64,000 nucleotides of DNA. It comes from Prochlorococcus sp. AG-418-C09. GTDB lineage: Bacteria; Cyanobacteriota; Cyanobacteriia; PCC-6307; Cyanobiaceae. The stretch's first letter is position 1. The number at the start of each line of letters is the position of its first letter. Below the pieces are notes generated by a model. It was not told the DNA's origin. It did no database searches and was given only the letters and a program-made list of their open reading frames with translations. A program made the position numbers and the translations under genes. Location: positions 1-64,000 of the forward strand of contig QCLS01000004.1 of the NCBI GenBank assembly GCA_003214355.1, in the 5' to 3' direction. This document shows, piece by piece, positions 7,722-17,948 of the stretch.

Positions 7722-9338
7722 GTGGATTTAACTAAGGAAAAGTCAATACTCATAATAGCTCCTAGTTTAATAGCAGAATCATTGTCATTGAAATTAACCT
7801 CATTGGATAATAATTTAACAATTTCCCTAGATGCACAAGACCAAGAATTCTCCCCTGATTTAATAATTTGGAACATTCTTAATTTTCATTCTGAAGACCT
7901 TGTTAGATTAGAGTTATTAAAGTTAAAAGAAAGATGGGAATATTCAAAGATACTAATAATATTTTCAGAAAACTCAAAAAGTAATAATTTTATTCTGCCA
8001 AATCTTACTAGTGAAGGAAATCTTTTAAATCCAACAATTGAAAAAGTACTTGAATCTATTAATACAATTAGTTCCGGAGGAAGAGTTTTTGATCTGGGCC
8101 AGCAAAATATTAAACCTATTAAAACATTATCAAAACCATCACTTAACCATAAATTTCTAGCCTCAGGCTTGAAACAAATAGATAATGAGATAAATAAAAT
8201 TTTTCAATATATTAACGAAGAATCGACATCAGGATTTTACCAATTCATTTTAAAAGGGCGGCTAAGAGAATTAATAACTGCAAAATCACTATTACTTTTT
8301 TTATGGGGTGGGTCTTTAGAACAGAATAATAGCTTTTTAGTTGATGACTACAATAATATTGAAAGTTCTAGTGCTGAAACTGTTTTTCTTCAGAATAAGG
8401 ATTCTTTAGAAATATGGAACATGATATTTAAAAGAGCCATCAAAAAATATAGTCAAATATGTCTAAAGCAAAATGTTAATAACACCCCCTTAATTTTGTC
8501 TGGCTTAAAGAACGAATTCATATCAAAACTAATTTGTAATGTTTTAAATGAATTAAATACATTAATTGAGAATATTAAGGGATCAGAGATTAAAAATTTA
8601 ACAAATGAGCTCCCATCCTTAATAAATGAATTAAAACGAAATTCTCTAGCTAAATTAGCTGACAATTATCTTAGAATAAAAAGAAATGGTGAGTCTATTT
8701 CATTAACAGATTATGTCTTTAATGAATTTAACAATGATGATAAAGATTTTGAATGCCACGACTTATTACTATTTATTGAACCAATAGTTAATAATACTCC
8801 TCTAAATTATGATGGTAAATTGCTACCTTTATATGAAACGGAATCTTTTAGCATTACTGAGAGTATAATTACAAATTGGGTCTTAAGAACATCAAATTTG
8901 ATAGCCTCTGAGATATTCAATTATTGTTCAGATTGGCCAGAATTAAGAACATTTATAATTAATCCAGAGCTACAATCAACAAGAGGTTTTGAGAGATTTA
9001 GAAATAATATTAATAACTATAATCGTTGGCATAACAATATTGATATGCCAATTTACTTGTATGAAAGTAAGCGAGAATATATAGATGTTATCGATAACAT
9101 ATTCGTTAGATATTTTAAAAATGAAAACAGAGAAAAAGATCTTAAGAATCTAGAATGGTTTCAGAAACAAGTTACATTATTAGTTGAAATAAGAGATGCA
9201 TTGGCTCCTCAATTAGAAATTGCATTAAAATATATAGGAAATATATTTGTTACTATTTTGACTAAAATTGTAGGAAAATCTATTGGGCTTATAGGCAAAG
9301 GGATATTACAGGGATTAGGCAGAACAAATTCAAAATAA
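7722..9338 (+). CDS. DUF3685-like protein with receiver-like N-terminus
   Basis: A 538-residue protein beginning at a GTG. Residues 1 to about 120 look like a degenerate response-regulator receiver fold (SILIIAPSLIAESL, PDLIIWNI, SKILIIFSEN, then ISSGGRVFD). The rest is long and helical and resembles the cyanobacterial DUF3685/Ycf55 family, ending in a hydrophobic glycine-rich segment that may associate with membranes. No effector domain or kinase is adjacent. The function of the family is unknown, and the assignment is from recognition of pattern, not a search. Confidence 0.72.
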   Translation: MDLTKEKSILIIAPSLIAESLSLKLTSLDNNLTISLDAQDQEFSPDLIIWNILNFHSEDLVRLELLKLKERWEYSKILIIFSENSKSNNFILPNLTSEGNLLNPTIEKVLESINTISSGGRVFDLGQQNIKPIKTLSKPSLNHKFLASGLKQIDNEINKIFQYINEESTSGFYQFILKGRLRELITAKSLLLFLWGGSLEQNNSFLVDDYNNIESSSAETVFLQNKDSLEIWNMIFKRAIKKYSQICLKQNVNNTPLILSGLKNEFISKLICNVLNELNTLIENIKGSEIKNLTNELPSLINELKRNSLAKLADNYLRIKRNGESISLTDYVFNEFNNDDKDFECHDLLLFIEPIVNNTPLNYDGKLLPLYETESFSITESIITNWVLRTSNLIASEIFNYCSDWPELRTFIINPELQSTRGFERFRNNINNYNRWHNNIDMPIYLYESKREYIDVIDNIFVRYFKNENREKDLKNLEWFQKQVTLLVEIRDALAPQLEIALKYIGNIFVTILTKIVGKSIGLIGKGILQGLGRTNSK

Positions 9339-9351
9339 TATTTATATTTAA

Positions 9352-9888
9352 ATGAAAAGAGTAAAGTATTTAATTTTAACCTTAATTATATTTCTCTTAT
9401 TTAATACATCTGTTTTAGCCTCACGAAATACAGATAGTTATGATGGAAACATTTTTCCAATATATGCTGGGAATGGATCAATAGTACCTCCTCAAACCAC
9501 GCTAAGTGATTCAATAAGAAACCATAGAGTAGCTATTTTATTCTTTTACCTAGATGACAGCTCCGCTAGTAAAACTTTAGCACCTATAATTTCAGGCCTA
9601 GATCTAATATGGAGAAATAGTATAGATTTAATTGCTTTAACTACTGATGAGCTTCAAGGAAATCCCAGTGAAGATATAAATGAAGCCAATTACTATTGGA
9701 ATGGACTTATTCCACAGACAGTAATAATCGATGATGAAGGTATTGTTCAATTTGATAAAAATGGAATAGTAGATATAGATGAGATCAACAAAGTCATAAG
9801 TAATATAAAAGGTATAGAGTATGATAATTCATCTTTTTCTGTTCAAAGTTTTAATGAGTATAACAGCAGAATTAGTAAGGACAAATAA
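9352..9888 (+). CDS. exported thioredoxin-like protein without CxxC
   Basis: A 178-residue protein with an N-terminal signal peptide (hydrophobic LILTLIIFLLF followed by VLAS), so likely in the periplasm or thylakoid lumen. The body resembles a thioredoxin fold: RVAILFFYLDDSSAS at the usual active-site position and LIPQTVIIDDEGIVQF further on, with the cis-proline. There is no CxxC motif, so redox catalysis is unlikely. The upstream gene ends 13 bases before. Related cyanobacterial proteins are often annotated as thylakoid thioredoxin-like. Confidence 0.75.
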   Translation: MKRVKYLILTLIIFLLFNTSVLASRNTDSYDGNIFPIYAGNGSIVPPQTTLSDSIRNHRVAILFFYLDDSSASKTLAPIISGLDLIWRNSIDLIALTTDELQGNPSEDINEANYYWNGLIPQTVIIDDEGIVQFDKNGIVDIDEINKVISNIKGIEYDNSSFSVQSFNEYNSRISKDK

Positions 9889-9900
9889 ATATTTTAGTCA

Positions 9901-11055
9901 ATGATATTTATAATTATAGTTTCAAGTTTAATTACCTTTCTTCTATTAATAGATATTTATCATAAGTACAAGCCTGCGTCAAAATTAAAACTAATCCCTT
10001 CGAATTATAATCTTAAATCCAGCAATAATGGATTTGAAATTGAGTGCTTTCTTAAAATAATAAATTTCAGTAAAGATAAGGAGACAATGATTTCAAATTT
10101 TAATATGGAATTGGATCTCTTTGACAAAAATAATTTGGTTGACTTTAATTATCAGACAACAATTATAATTTATAATACTGCAAGAGAAAAAGAAATAAGA
10201 AATTACTGGCCAACGATAATTTTAAAAGCAAGAGAAATATTAAAATTAAAAATTCTAATTAAAGCTAATAAAAATGTCTTCGAATCAAACAAGAGTTTAT
10301 GGCTTAAATTCCAATGGGAAAATTATGGTCATTTTGGAATTAAGCAAAAACGGAATTATTTTTTAATTAGTAATCATAAATACTATATAAATAAAAGAAT
10401 GTTAGTTGATATTAATTTAAATAATTCCTATAAAGCACTTGCAATTAAAACTAGCTTGCTTGGAGCTTTTGATGATCCTGTAAAGACAATATGCTCTTAT
10501 TGTGAAGGCATAACATTAGCTAATGATATTTTGATTATTGGAGAGACCCCATTAGCAATAATGCAAGGCCGTTATAAAGTACCTCATGAATTGGAATATG
10601 GTTTTTTATCTAAAATATTATGCTATTTCTTTCACCCTACAAGCAGTCTTGCAACTGCCTGTGGGATGCAACTATTAATTAATAAAGTTGGTGTGACAAG
10701 GATTACTTTATCTTTGTTAGTTGGAATGCTTTTCAAGTTAATTAGGATAAAAGGGGTCTTTTACAGATTGGCAGGGAATCAGTCTTCATTAATAGATGAT
10801 ATAAGCGGAACAACTATTCCTTACGATAAAACAATTGTCTTAGGTCCAAATAATGCCGAAATGATATGTAAGCAAATTTCTGAAATACTTAAAATAAATG
10901 TCGCTGTAGTGGATGTTAATGACTTAGGAAAGGTAAAGATACTTGCAAGTACTAACAAATCAATTAATTCTATACTAAACAAAGCACTTAAGAATAATCC
11001 CGCTGGTAACGATGATCAAAAAACACCTATAGTATTAATAAGGGAAAAAACATAA
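9901..11055 (+). CDS. F420-0:gamma-glutamyl ligase-like (CofE-like) membrane-anchored protein
   Basis: A 384-residue protein. Residues 1-18 are a membrane segment; about 30-130 is a beta-rich region; from about 180 on it resembles the CofE fold, with KTSLLGAFDDP, a CEGITLANDILIIGET block and a C-terminal NAAVVD-like end (INVAVVDVNDLG). It follows the thioredoxin-like gene by 12 bases. CofE adds glutamates to coenzyme F420, which is not known to be made by these organisms, so a different substrate is likely. Confidence 0.72.
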   Translation: MIFIIIVSSLITFLLLIDIYHKYKPASKLKLIPSNYNLKSSNNGFEIECFLKIINFSKDKETMISNFNMELDLFDKNNLVDFNYQTTIIIYNTAREKEIRNYWPTIILKAREILKLKILIKANKNVFESNKSLWLKFQWENYGHFGIKQKRNYFLISNHKYYINKRMLVDINLNNSYKALAIKTSLLGAFDDPVKTICSYCEGITLANDILIIGETPLAIMQGRYKVPHELEYGFLSKILCYFFHPTSSLATACGMQLLINKVGVTRITLSLLVGMLFKLIRIKGVFYRLAGNQSSLIDDISGTTIPYDKTIVLGPNNAEMICKQISEILKINVAVVDVNDLGKVKILASTNKSINSILNKALKNNPAGNDDQKTPIVLIREKT

Positions 11056-11067
11056 CCTCCTCTAATC

Positions 11068-12105
11068 ATGTTTTTTAATAGAGAAAATAAAAATTACATC
11101 GCAGTTGAGGAACTTCATATAAGACACCTCAATTTATTAATTGACTTAAAAAATAATGAGTTTAATAATTGGTTTTATAAAATGGCAATTATTAATACTT
11201 TTGAGGATCTAAAAAAATTCCTAATTAATCTTGAGAAAAATAAGAACAAATGCATAATTGCCATTCAAAACAAGAAAGTAATTGGATTCATTCATACCTA
11301 TCCAATTAATAAGAAAAAAACATGCTTAAAAGTTGATGAGCCTAAAATTTATGATTGTAAATATCCAAATGACACACGAGAATTGATATTAGAACTATTA
11401 AAGAAAACAATATTTTTTAATGATGTGAGTTTATCCAATTGGATAATTACATCTGATATAAATAATCTTGATCTTATTTCTGCATCAAGGGAGTTAGGAT
11501 TCCAACCATTAAAGGAAACTAAAGTTTGGACAATTCCAAAACAAATTAAAAATATAACTAAAAGTATTGAAAATGATTTATTAATAGAAAGTTTCCAAAA
11601 AATAGATGAAACGAATATTAAAAGTGTTTTAAATTTTGTAAGATCTAATGAATCGATTATGGTAAGAAATCTTCTTGATTACAGTAAAAAAGATATAGAA
11701 AAAAGAAATGATGATTTATGTGGTTGTATAACTATCAATGGAGAAATCATATTCACAATCTTAAAAGATATAAATTATAAGAAAAAAAAGATTTATACAC
11801 TTATGAGAGGAATATGCTGGGATGAAAGACTAAATACTGTTTTAGAATTAGTAATTAAAAAGATAATTAAAAATAACCCTAATGTAATATTTAAAACATA
11901 TTCGGAAGATAAAGCCTTAAATAAATTCTTGCAGGAATTGCCTCTAAATGAAACAAAAAACGAATTAATTTTAATTAAAAATTCACTTATCAAAAGAAAT
12001 ACAATAAACAACCTAAGTGTGAATAAATCATTAGATTCGATTCTAAAGAAAATAAATCCCCCAGGTAATCCATTCCCCGCTCCGACGCCTTCAAGCTTAA
12101 AGTGA
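11068..12105 (+). CDS. GNAT-like hypothetical protein
   Basis: A 345-residue protein. The N-terminal 150 residues have the pattern of a GNAT acetyltransferase ([19 protein letters not shown] as the central strands, then [15 protein letters not shown] near the end of the fold). A second similar half may follow (residues 165-310), and the C-terminus is a proline-rich tail ending [15 protein letters not shown]. It is 12 bases after the CofE-like gene and overlaps ruvX by four bases. Substrate unknown. Confidence 0.65.
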   Translation: MFFNRENKNYIAVEELHIRHLNLLIDLKNNEFNNWFYKMAIINTFEDLKKFLINLEKNKNKCIIAIQNKKVIGFIHTYPINKKKTCLKVDEPKIYDCKYPNDTRELILELLKKTIFFNDVSLSNWIITSDINNLDLISASRELGFQPLKETKVWTIPKQIKNITKSIENDLLIESFQKIDETNIKSVLNFVRSNESIMVRNLLDYSKKDIEKRNDDLCGCITINGEIIFTILKDINYKKKKIYTLMRGICWDERLNTVLELVIKKIIKNNPNVIFKTYSEDKALNKFLQELPLNETKNELILIKNSLIKRNTINNLSVNKSLDSILKKINPPGNPFPAPTPSSLK

Positions 12106-12548
12106 AATATAACAAACCTTTATCAAGAGCAGTATTATGTCTTGATGTTGGGGGAAAGAGAATAGGCTTAGCCTACTGTGATTCTTTACATATAACCATT
12201 TCAATTCTCCCAGCCATTACAAGAAGTAAAGACTTCAGAGAATTAAGCTTGCTAAACCAATTCATTATTAAACATAACTTGTTAGGAATTGTGGTTGGGT
12301 TGCCGCTCAATGATAATGGTGAAATGACTCACCAAGCAAAAGATTGTTATGAATATGGATTGTCGATCTCACGGAGGTTAAAATTACCAATTGCATTTGT
12401 AAATGAACACAGCTCAACATGGGAAACATTAAATAGATTTGATATTAAGAAAGATAAATCAGGATTAGTAGATAGCTTGTCAGCAAAAGTCATCCTGGAG
12501 CAATGGATGAATGAAGGTCCCGAGTTGAAAGAATTTCTTTTTAAATAA
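12102..12548 (+). CDS. ruvX: Holliday junction resolvase-like protein RuvX/YqgF
   Basis: A 148-residue RNase H-fold protein of the YqgF family, implicated in rRNA 5' processing and proposed as a junction resolvase. The first catalytic aspartate is in [13 protein letters not shown]; the second acidic strand is [12 protein letters not shown] and the last acidic region is around [10 protein letters not shown]. The start is a GTG overlapping the previous stop (GTGA), a sign of translational coupling. Confidence 0.85.
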   Translation: MKYNKPLSRAVLCLDVGGKRIGLAYCDSLHITISILPAITRSKDFRELSLLNQFIIKHNLLGIVVGLPLNDNGEMTHQAKDCYEYGLSISRRLKLPIAFVNEHSSTWETLNRFDIKKDKSGLVDSLSAKVILEQWMNEGPELKEFLFK

Positions 12549-12591
12549 CTTATTAGTTACTAAAATATTTATATATATAAAAATAAATTTA

Positions 12592-13128
12592 ATGAATAAA
12601 CCCAACAACCTTGAAAGATATGAGGCTCCTACCCTTTTATTAAAAGACTCTATTGGTAATGAACTATTCTGTTATCTTGAACAAATTGTAAATATTGAAG
12701 AAAAGGAATATGCTTTACTTACTCCAGTAGATACACCAGTTACTTTATTCAAGATAGATGAGAATGGTGAACCTGAATTAATAGAAAAAATAGATAAAGA
12801 TGAGCAGATTTTGAAGAATGCAGATGCAGTTCTACAAGAACATGACTTAAATCTTGTAAGATCTGCTGTTACACTAACTGTCTCTGGTGAACTTGATGAA
12901 CCGGTATATGATGATTTAGAAGAAGAGAATTTAGATGAAGACACCGAAACCTACGAATTACTTGTGAATTTTAATGTGTTTGATGCCGAATATGGTTTAT
13001 ACATACCATTGGATCCTTTCTTTATTGTTGGGCAACTTGAAAATAATGCAGCATTATTAATTGAGGATGAGGAGTTTGATAGAATTCAGCCTTTGATTGA
13101 GGCCGAATTAGAAAAGAGTATTAGCTAA
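12592..13128 (+). CDS. DUF3727 family protein
   Basis: A strongly acidic 178-residue protein typical of cyanobacteria and plastids. It starts with a DUF1292-like strand pattern (EAPTLLLKDSIGNELFCYLE) and continues with LLTPVDTPVTLFKID, then a long acidic linker and a C-terminal FNVFDAEYGLYIPLDPFF segment. No catalytic motif is visible. Function unknown. Four bases separate it from the HAD gene. Confidence 0.8.
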   Translation: MNKPNNLERYEAPTLLLKDSIGNELFCYLEQIVNIEEKEYALLTPVDTPVTLFKIDENGEPELIEKIDKDEQILKNADAVLQEHDLNLVRSAVTLTVSGELDEPVYDDLEEENLDEDTETYELLVNFNVFDAEYGLYIPLDPFFIVGQLENNAALLIEDEEFDRIQPLIEAELEKSIS

Positions 13129-13132
13129 TGAA

Positions 13133-13627
13133 ATGACCTCACTTACGAAAATATGGTGGAAATCTAATCTCCCGATTTATAATATTTCACATTCAGAATT
13201 ATATTCAAAAGGCATAACATGTCTTCTTCTTGATGTTGATGGCACATTGATTAATAGGAAAACGAATAGCATCCCAATAAAGGTTAAGCAATGGATAAAA
13301 AAATCCAAGGAATATTTCTCTTTATATTTGATAAGTAATAATCCATCTGAGAAAAGAATTTCGAGTATTGGCAATGAACTAGGCTTAGAATATAAACACA
13401 AAGCTCTTAAACCCTCAAAAAAGAATACGCTTAAAATAATAAAAAAGTTAAATAGAGATAAAGAAAATATTGCCATTGTTGGGGATCGTATTTTGACAGA
13501 TATTATTGTTGGAAATAGATGCAATATTCATACAATACTTGTAAGAAAATTAAACAAGAACGGTCTTCCAATTAGAATAAACATCATCCTATTAATTGAA
13601 AGATTGATTTCTTTTTTTATTGTTTAA
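13133..13627 (+). CDS. HAD-superfamily phosphatase, YqeG type (subfamily IIIA)
   Basis: A 164-residue phosphatase of the YqeG group. HAD motif I is [10 protein letters not shown] (near 33-42), motif II is LISNNPSE, motif III lysine lies in KALKPSKK and motif IV is [13 protein letters not shown]. Substrate unknown; in plants the relatives dephosphorylate phosphatidylglycerol phosphate, and pgsA is in this same window, though not adjacent. Its stop overlaps the proB start by one base. Confidence 0.86.
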   Translation: MTSLTKIWWKSNLPIYNISHSELYSKGITCLLLDVDGTLINRKTNSIPIKVKQWIKKSKEYFSLYLISNNPSEKRISSIGNELGLEYKHKALKPSKKNTLKIIKKLNRDKENIAIVGDRILTDIIVGNRCNIHTILVRKLNKNGLPIRINIILLIERLISFFIV

Positions 13628-14715
13628 TGAAACTTTGGGTAATTAAAATAGGAACAAGTCTTCTCAGAGGATCCGGTGATTTATCAACAGAAGAAACCAT
13701 CCAAAGGCTTTGCAAGCATATCAGCAATTTTAGTTCTAAAGGCAATAAAGTTGTTTTAGTAACTAGCGGAGCGGTTGGCTTGGGATGTAAGAAATTAAAT
13801 TTAAATCAAAGACCAAATGACCTTACATCATTACAAGCAATGGCAGCTATTGGGCAAGTAAGTCTAATGAAACTTTATGAAAAAGAGATGCATAAATTAG
13901 GACTAAATGTTGCACAAATACTTATTACAAAAAGCGATTTCAACACTAGAGAGTCTTTTAACAACGCATCAAAAACACTAATGAAATTGCTTTCACTAAA
14001 TATTCTGCCAATTGTCAACGAAAACGACACTACGGCAAATGAAGAACTTAAATATGGTGATAATGACACCTTGTCAGCCCTAGTGTCATTAGCAATAAAA
14101 GCTAATAGGTTAATTTTATTAACAGATATTGATAACTTATATTCTAAAGACCCAAGAACGAATGATGATGCTACACCAATAATGGAAGTCCACAATAAAA
14201 AGGAATTAGAGGCAATTAAGGATAAGAATAAATCAAATAATAATAATGAATGGGGAACAGGGGGAATAACAACAAAACTGCAAGCTGCTGAAATAGCAAC
14301 AAAAGGTGGCATAACTGTTCAATTAGCTGATGGCAGAACAAACGATAATCTAGAAAACATTTTTAGTGAAGAGAGAATAGGCACAATTTTTCACTCATCT
14401 ACCAAGCCAATGGGCAATAAAAAGAGTTGGCTTGCTCACGCTATTCAGACAGTTGGGTCTATTGTCTTAGATGATGGAGCTTGTAATGCTATTGAGACGA
14501 ATGGAGCCTCATTATTGCTTGTAGGAATTATTGAAGTGAATGGAGAATTCAAAGCTAATCAACCTGTAAGAATATTAAATAAACAAAAAAAAGAAGTGGC
14601 TAAAGGTATAACATCAATGAGTAGCCATTCAATAAAAAAGGAATTGAGTGATAAAGATTTTAAATCACCTTCAAGGATCGTTATACACAGAGATGTACTC
14701 GCTCTTAGCAATTAG
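13627..14715 (+). CDS. proB: glutamate 5-kinase
   Basis: A 362-residue enzyme that phosphorylates glutamate as the first step of proline synthesis. The amino-acid kinase domain covers residues 1 to about 255 ([37 protein letters not shown]). A PUA domain follows from about 275 to the end. Length is normal. It overlaps the HAD gene by one base (TAATG). Confidence 0.95.
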   Translation: MKLWVIKIGTSLLRGSGDLSTEETIQRLCKHISNFSSKGNKVVLVTSGAVGLGCKKLNLNQRPNDLTSLQAMAAIGQVSLMKLYEKEMHKLGLNVAQILITKSDFNTRESFNNASKTLMKLLSLNILPIVNENDTTANEELKYGDNDTLSALVSLAIKANRLILLTDIDNLYSKDPRTNDDATPIMEVHNKKELEAIKDKNKSNNNNEWGTGGITTKLQAAEIATKGGITVQLADGRTNDNLENIFSEERIGTIFHSSTKPMGNKKSWLAHAIQTVGSIVLDDGACNAIETNGASLLLVGIIEVNGEFKANQPVRILNKQKKEVAKGITSMSSHSIKKELSDKDFKSPSRIVIHRDVLALSN

Positions 14716-14732
14716 AGGAATAAAATTTAGTT

Positions 14733-15767
14733 ATGTTAATTACTAATATTATTGAAATAATTAAGGAAGGAAATTCAGGATATATAAATTCTTGTATATT
14801 TGAGAATATAGATATATCTGGAGCTTCCTCTCTAGAGTCGGCTTCTAAAAACCAAATTTCATTTTTAGAAAATAATAATAAGATTAAAGATTCATTAAAC
14901 ATTACAAAAGCATCTCTAATTATCACATCAGATAATAAAGAAATAATGACTTTCTTAAAGAATAAGAGAATATCATCAGTGATAGTTTCCAATCCACGAA
15001 TTGCTTTTGCTGAAATTCTAAATGAAATCAAAGTAAATTTAAAAATTAAACCTGGTATTAATAAATCAGCTGATATCGATAAATCTTCTACAATTGGCAA
15101 GAATTGTTACATAGGTTCAAATGTATTTATTGGAGAAAAGACAAAAATTGGCAATAATAATTTTATCTTTCCTGGAACTGTAATACTGCAAGAAGTTGAA
15201 ATTGGAGACAACAATTTTATATATCCAAATTGTGTTATTCATCCAAATACCATAATAAAAGATAACTGCGTAATTAATTCATCTACTGTAGTTGGATCAG
15301 AAGGATTTGGCTTTATCCCTAATAAAGGTAAATGGGTCAAAATGCCTCAAACTGGGGGAGTTATATTAAATTCGCAAGTTGAAATAGGTACTAACTGTTG
15401 CATAGATAGACCAGTTGTTGGTAATACAGTTATTGGAGAAGGGACGAAAATTGATAACTTAGTTCAGATTGGACATGGCGTTCAAATTGGTAATCATTGT
15501 GTATTCGCTGCACAGGTAGGTATTGCAGGCGGGGCAATAATAGGTGACGGGGTTATTTTAGCTGGTCAGGTTGGAATAAATAATAGAGTTAAAGTAGGTA
15601 ATAATGTAGTTGCAAGTTCTAAATGTGGAATAATTGCTGATGTTAAAGATGGTGCGGTAGTAAGCGGATTCCCATCAATTCCCAATAAATCATGGTTAAG
15701 AAGCATAAGCATTTTTAAGAAATTACCAGAATTAGCCAAAAAACTTAGACAATTAGACAATAAATAA
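14733..15767 (+). CDS. lpxD: UDP-3-O-acylglucosamine N-acyltransferase
   Basis: A 344-residue left-handed beta-helix acyltransferase of lipid A synthesis. The N-terminal 100 residues are the LpxD uridine-binding domain; from about 105 the hexapeptide repeats ([IV]GxxxxI) run through the protein. The catalytic histidine is in QIGHGVQIG, and the signature GSEGFGFIP is clear. A single chain of normal length. Confidence 0.93.
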   Translation: MLITNIIEIIKEGNSGYINSCIFENIDISGASSLESASKNQISFLENNNKIKDSLNITKASLIITSDNKEIMTFLKNKRISSVIVSNPRIAFAEILNEIKVNLKIKPGINKSADIDKSSTIGKNCYIGSNVFIGEKTKIGNNNFIFPGTVILQEVEIGDNNFIYPNCVIHPNTIIKDNCVINSSTVVGSEGFGFIPNKGKWVKMPQTGGVILNSQVEIGTNCCIDRPVVGNTVIGEGTKIDNLVQIGHGVQIGNHCVFAAQVGIAGGAIIGDGVILAGQVGINNRVKVGNNVVASSKCGIIADVKDGAVVSGFPSIPNKSWLRSISIFKKLPELAKKLRQLDNK

Positions 15768-15793
15768 TTTATTCTTTTAAAAAATGAAATTAA

Positions 15794-16867
15794 ATGAAAA
15801 ACTATAAAATTGTTTTACTCTCTGGTGATGGAATAGGTCCTGAAATATCTGAAGTATCAATAAGAATCTTACAAAAACTTGCAATTAGATTTGACTTCAA
15901 ATTCACAATCAATAAAGAATTATTCGGAGGAATTGCAATTGATAATTGCGGTGTACCTGCTCCAGAGAAAACAATTCAAGCATGTAAGGAAAGTGATGCA
16001 GTTTTACTTGCTTGTGTAGGTGATAATAAATATGATTCTTTAGATAGATCAATAAGGCCTGAAACTGGGTTACTAAAATTAAGATCAGAGTTAAATTTAT
16101 TTGCCAACATAAGGCCAGTAAAGATTAGAAAATCACTCATAAGTTCAAGTAGTTTAAAAGAAGAAATAGTTAAAGATGTTGATTTAATAGTTGTTAGAGA
16201 ACTCACTGGTGGAATATATTTTGGAGAACCCAGAGGAATTATAAAAGCTAATGATGAAGAGAAAGGATTCAATACCATGTCATATAAATCATCAGAAGTT
16301 AAAAGAATAACTGAGGTGGCAATTGACATCGCAAAAGGAAGATCTAAAAAGATCTGTTCAGTTGATAAAGCGAATGTGCTAGAAGTTAGTCAATTATGGA
16401 GAGACAATGTCAAAGAAATAATAATGAAGCACCCTGAAATACAACTATCTAATATGTATGTAGACAATGCAGCAATGCAACTTATAAAAGATCCAAAACA
16501 ATTTGATGTAATTCTCACTAATAATCTTTTTGGAGATATATTGAGCGATTTATCAGCAATGTTAACTGGATCTATTGGCATGCTTCCATCTGCCTCCCTT
16601 ACCTTAAAGGGACCTGGGGTATTCGAACCTGTACATGGTTCAGCTCCAGATATTGCAGGACAAAATATAGCTAATCCAATAGCGATGGCATTGTCTACTG
16701 CAATGATGTTAAGAATTGCTTTTAATGAAATCAAAGCTGCCGATTTAATTGAGTCAGCTATCGATAAGGTATTATCTGAGGGCTTTAGAACAGCTGACCT
16801 GAGAGATAATACCTCCAAATTAATTTCTTGCAGTGAAATGGGGCAAAGAATTATTGAAGAAATCTAA
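15794..16867 (+). CDS. leuB: 3-isopropylmalate dehydrogenase
   Basis: A 357-residue NAD-dependent decarboxylating dehydrogenase of leucine synthesis. Seen are GDGIGPE at 11-17, the substrate arginines around RPETGLLKLRSELNLFANIRP, VRELTGGIYFGEPRG, and the metal-binding aspartates near LFGDILSDLSA. EPVHGSAPDIAGQNIANP is the adenine/NAD region. Length is normal. It ends a run of eleven + strand genes beginning with hisA. Confidence 0.95.
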   Translation: MKNYKIVLLSGDGIGPEISEVSIRILQKLAIRFDFKFTINKELFGGIAIDNCGVPAPEKTIQACKESDAVLLACVGDNKYDSLDRSIRPETGLLKLRSELNLFANIRPVKIRKSLISSSSLKEEIVKDVDLIVVRELTGGIYFGEPRGIIKANDEEKGFNTMSYKSSEVKRITEVAIDIAKGRSKKICSVDKANVLEVSQLWRDNVKEIIMKHPEIQLSNMYVDNAAMQLIKDPKQFDVILTNNLFGDILSDLSAMLTGSIGMLPSASLTLKGPGVFEPVHGSAPDIAGQNIANPIAMALSTAMMLRIAFNEIKAADLIESAIDKVLSEGFRTADLRDNTSKLISCSEMGQRIIEEI

Positions 16868-16956
16868 GACAAAGATTACTAAATTAAAGAAATTCTTTAA
16901 CTAAATAAAAAACAAGCATATGACCTGTCAGAATCTTAATACATCTTTTTATTTAA

Positions 16957-17856
16957 ATGTCTAAAAGTCATCCGGTAGTAGCCGTAACAGGATCATCAGG
17001 AGCAGGTACGAGTACTGTCAAAAGAGCATTCGAACATATTTTTGCAAGAGAAGATATTGTTCCTGCTGTGGTAGAAGGAGATAGTTATCATAGATTTGAA
17101 AGAATGCCTATGAAGAAAGCTATGGCGGACGCTCTAGCTAAAGGAGAAAACTTCTCTCATTTCGGACCTGAAGCAAATTTATTTGATGAATTAGAAGAGT
17201 TATTTAAAATTTATGGGAAAACAGGAGGAGGGAAGAAAAGATACTATCTACATAGTACTGAAGAAGCTGAGGAACATAATGCAAGATTAGGCACATCATT
17301 AGATCCTGGACAATTTACTCCTTGGGAGAATATTCCTAATGGAACAGATGTTTTATTTTACGAAGGTCTCCATGGTGGTGTTGTTGGTAATAGCTACGAT
17401 GTCGCATCACACGCAGATCTTCTAGTTGGTGTTGTGCCAATAACAAACCTTGAATGGATACAAAAGATTCATAGAGATAATGCTGAAAGAGGTTATTCAG
17501 CAGAAACAATCGTTGACACAATTCTACGTAGGATGCCTGATTATATTAACCATATTTGCCCTCAGTTCAGTAGAACAGATATTAACTTCCAACGAATTCC
17601 AACAATTGACACCTCTAACCCTTTTATTTGCAGGAACATTCCAACACCTGATGAAAGTTTCGTAATTATTCATTTCAGAAAAGGCGCAAGAGAAAAATGG
17701 GGAATTGATTTTCAATATCTCCTTGGAATGATAAATGACTCATTTATGTCAAGTCCTACAAGCATTGTTGTTAATGGAGGCAAAATGGGCTTTGCTATGG
17801 AATTAATATTGACTCCGATTATTCATAAAATGATTGAAGAAAAGAAAGCTATCTAG
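16957..17856 (+). CDS. prk: phosphoribulokinase
   Basis: A 299-residue kinase that makes RuBP, the CO2 acceptor of Rubisco. The P-loop is GSSGAGTST at 12-20, followed by EGDSYHRFER and the lid region HSTEEAEEHNARLG. The length and the P-loop with T in place of K-S are those of the proteobacterial-type class rather than the longer plastid-type enzyme with regulatory cysteines. No redox cysteine pair is seen near the P-loop. Confidence 0.94.
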   Translation: MSKSHPVVAVTGSSGAGTSTVKRAFEHIFAREDIVPAVVEGDSYHRFERMPMKKAMADALAKGENFSHFGPEANLFDELEELFKIYGKTGGGKKRYYLHSTEEAEEHNARLGTSLDPGQFTPWENIPNGTDVLFYEGLHGGVVGNSYDVASHADLLVGVVPITNLEWIQKIHRDNAERGYSAETIVDTILRRMPDYINHICPQFSRTDINFQRIPTIDTSNPFICRNIPTPDESFVIIHFRKGAREKWGIDFQYLLGMINDSFMSSPTSIVVNGGKMGFAMELILTPIIHKMIEEKKAI

Positions 17857-17948
17857 ATTTTTAATAATAAATAATAATCTCTTAAATAAGAAAAACTCTT
17901 GATTAATTGACCGATTTTAGACTTTAATATGAAAAGATAATTAAATAG

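Noticed and set aside
13875..14312. 145-codon frame on the - strand inside proB
   Set aside because: Antisense to a conserved kinase domain, serine/leucine-rich as expected of a shadow, no RBS and no family resemblance.
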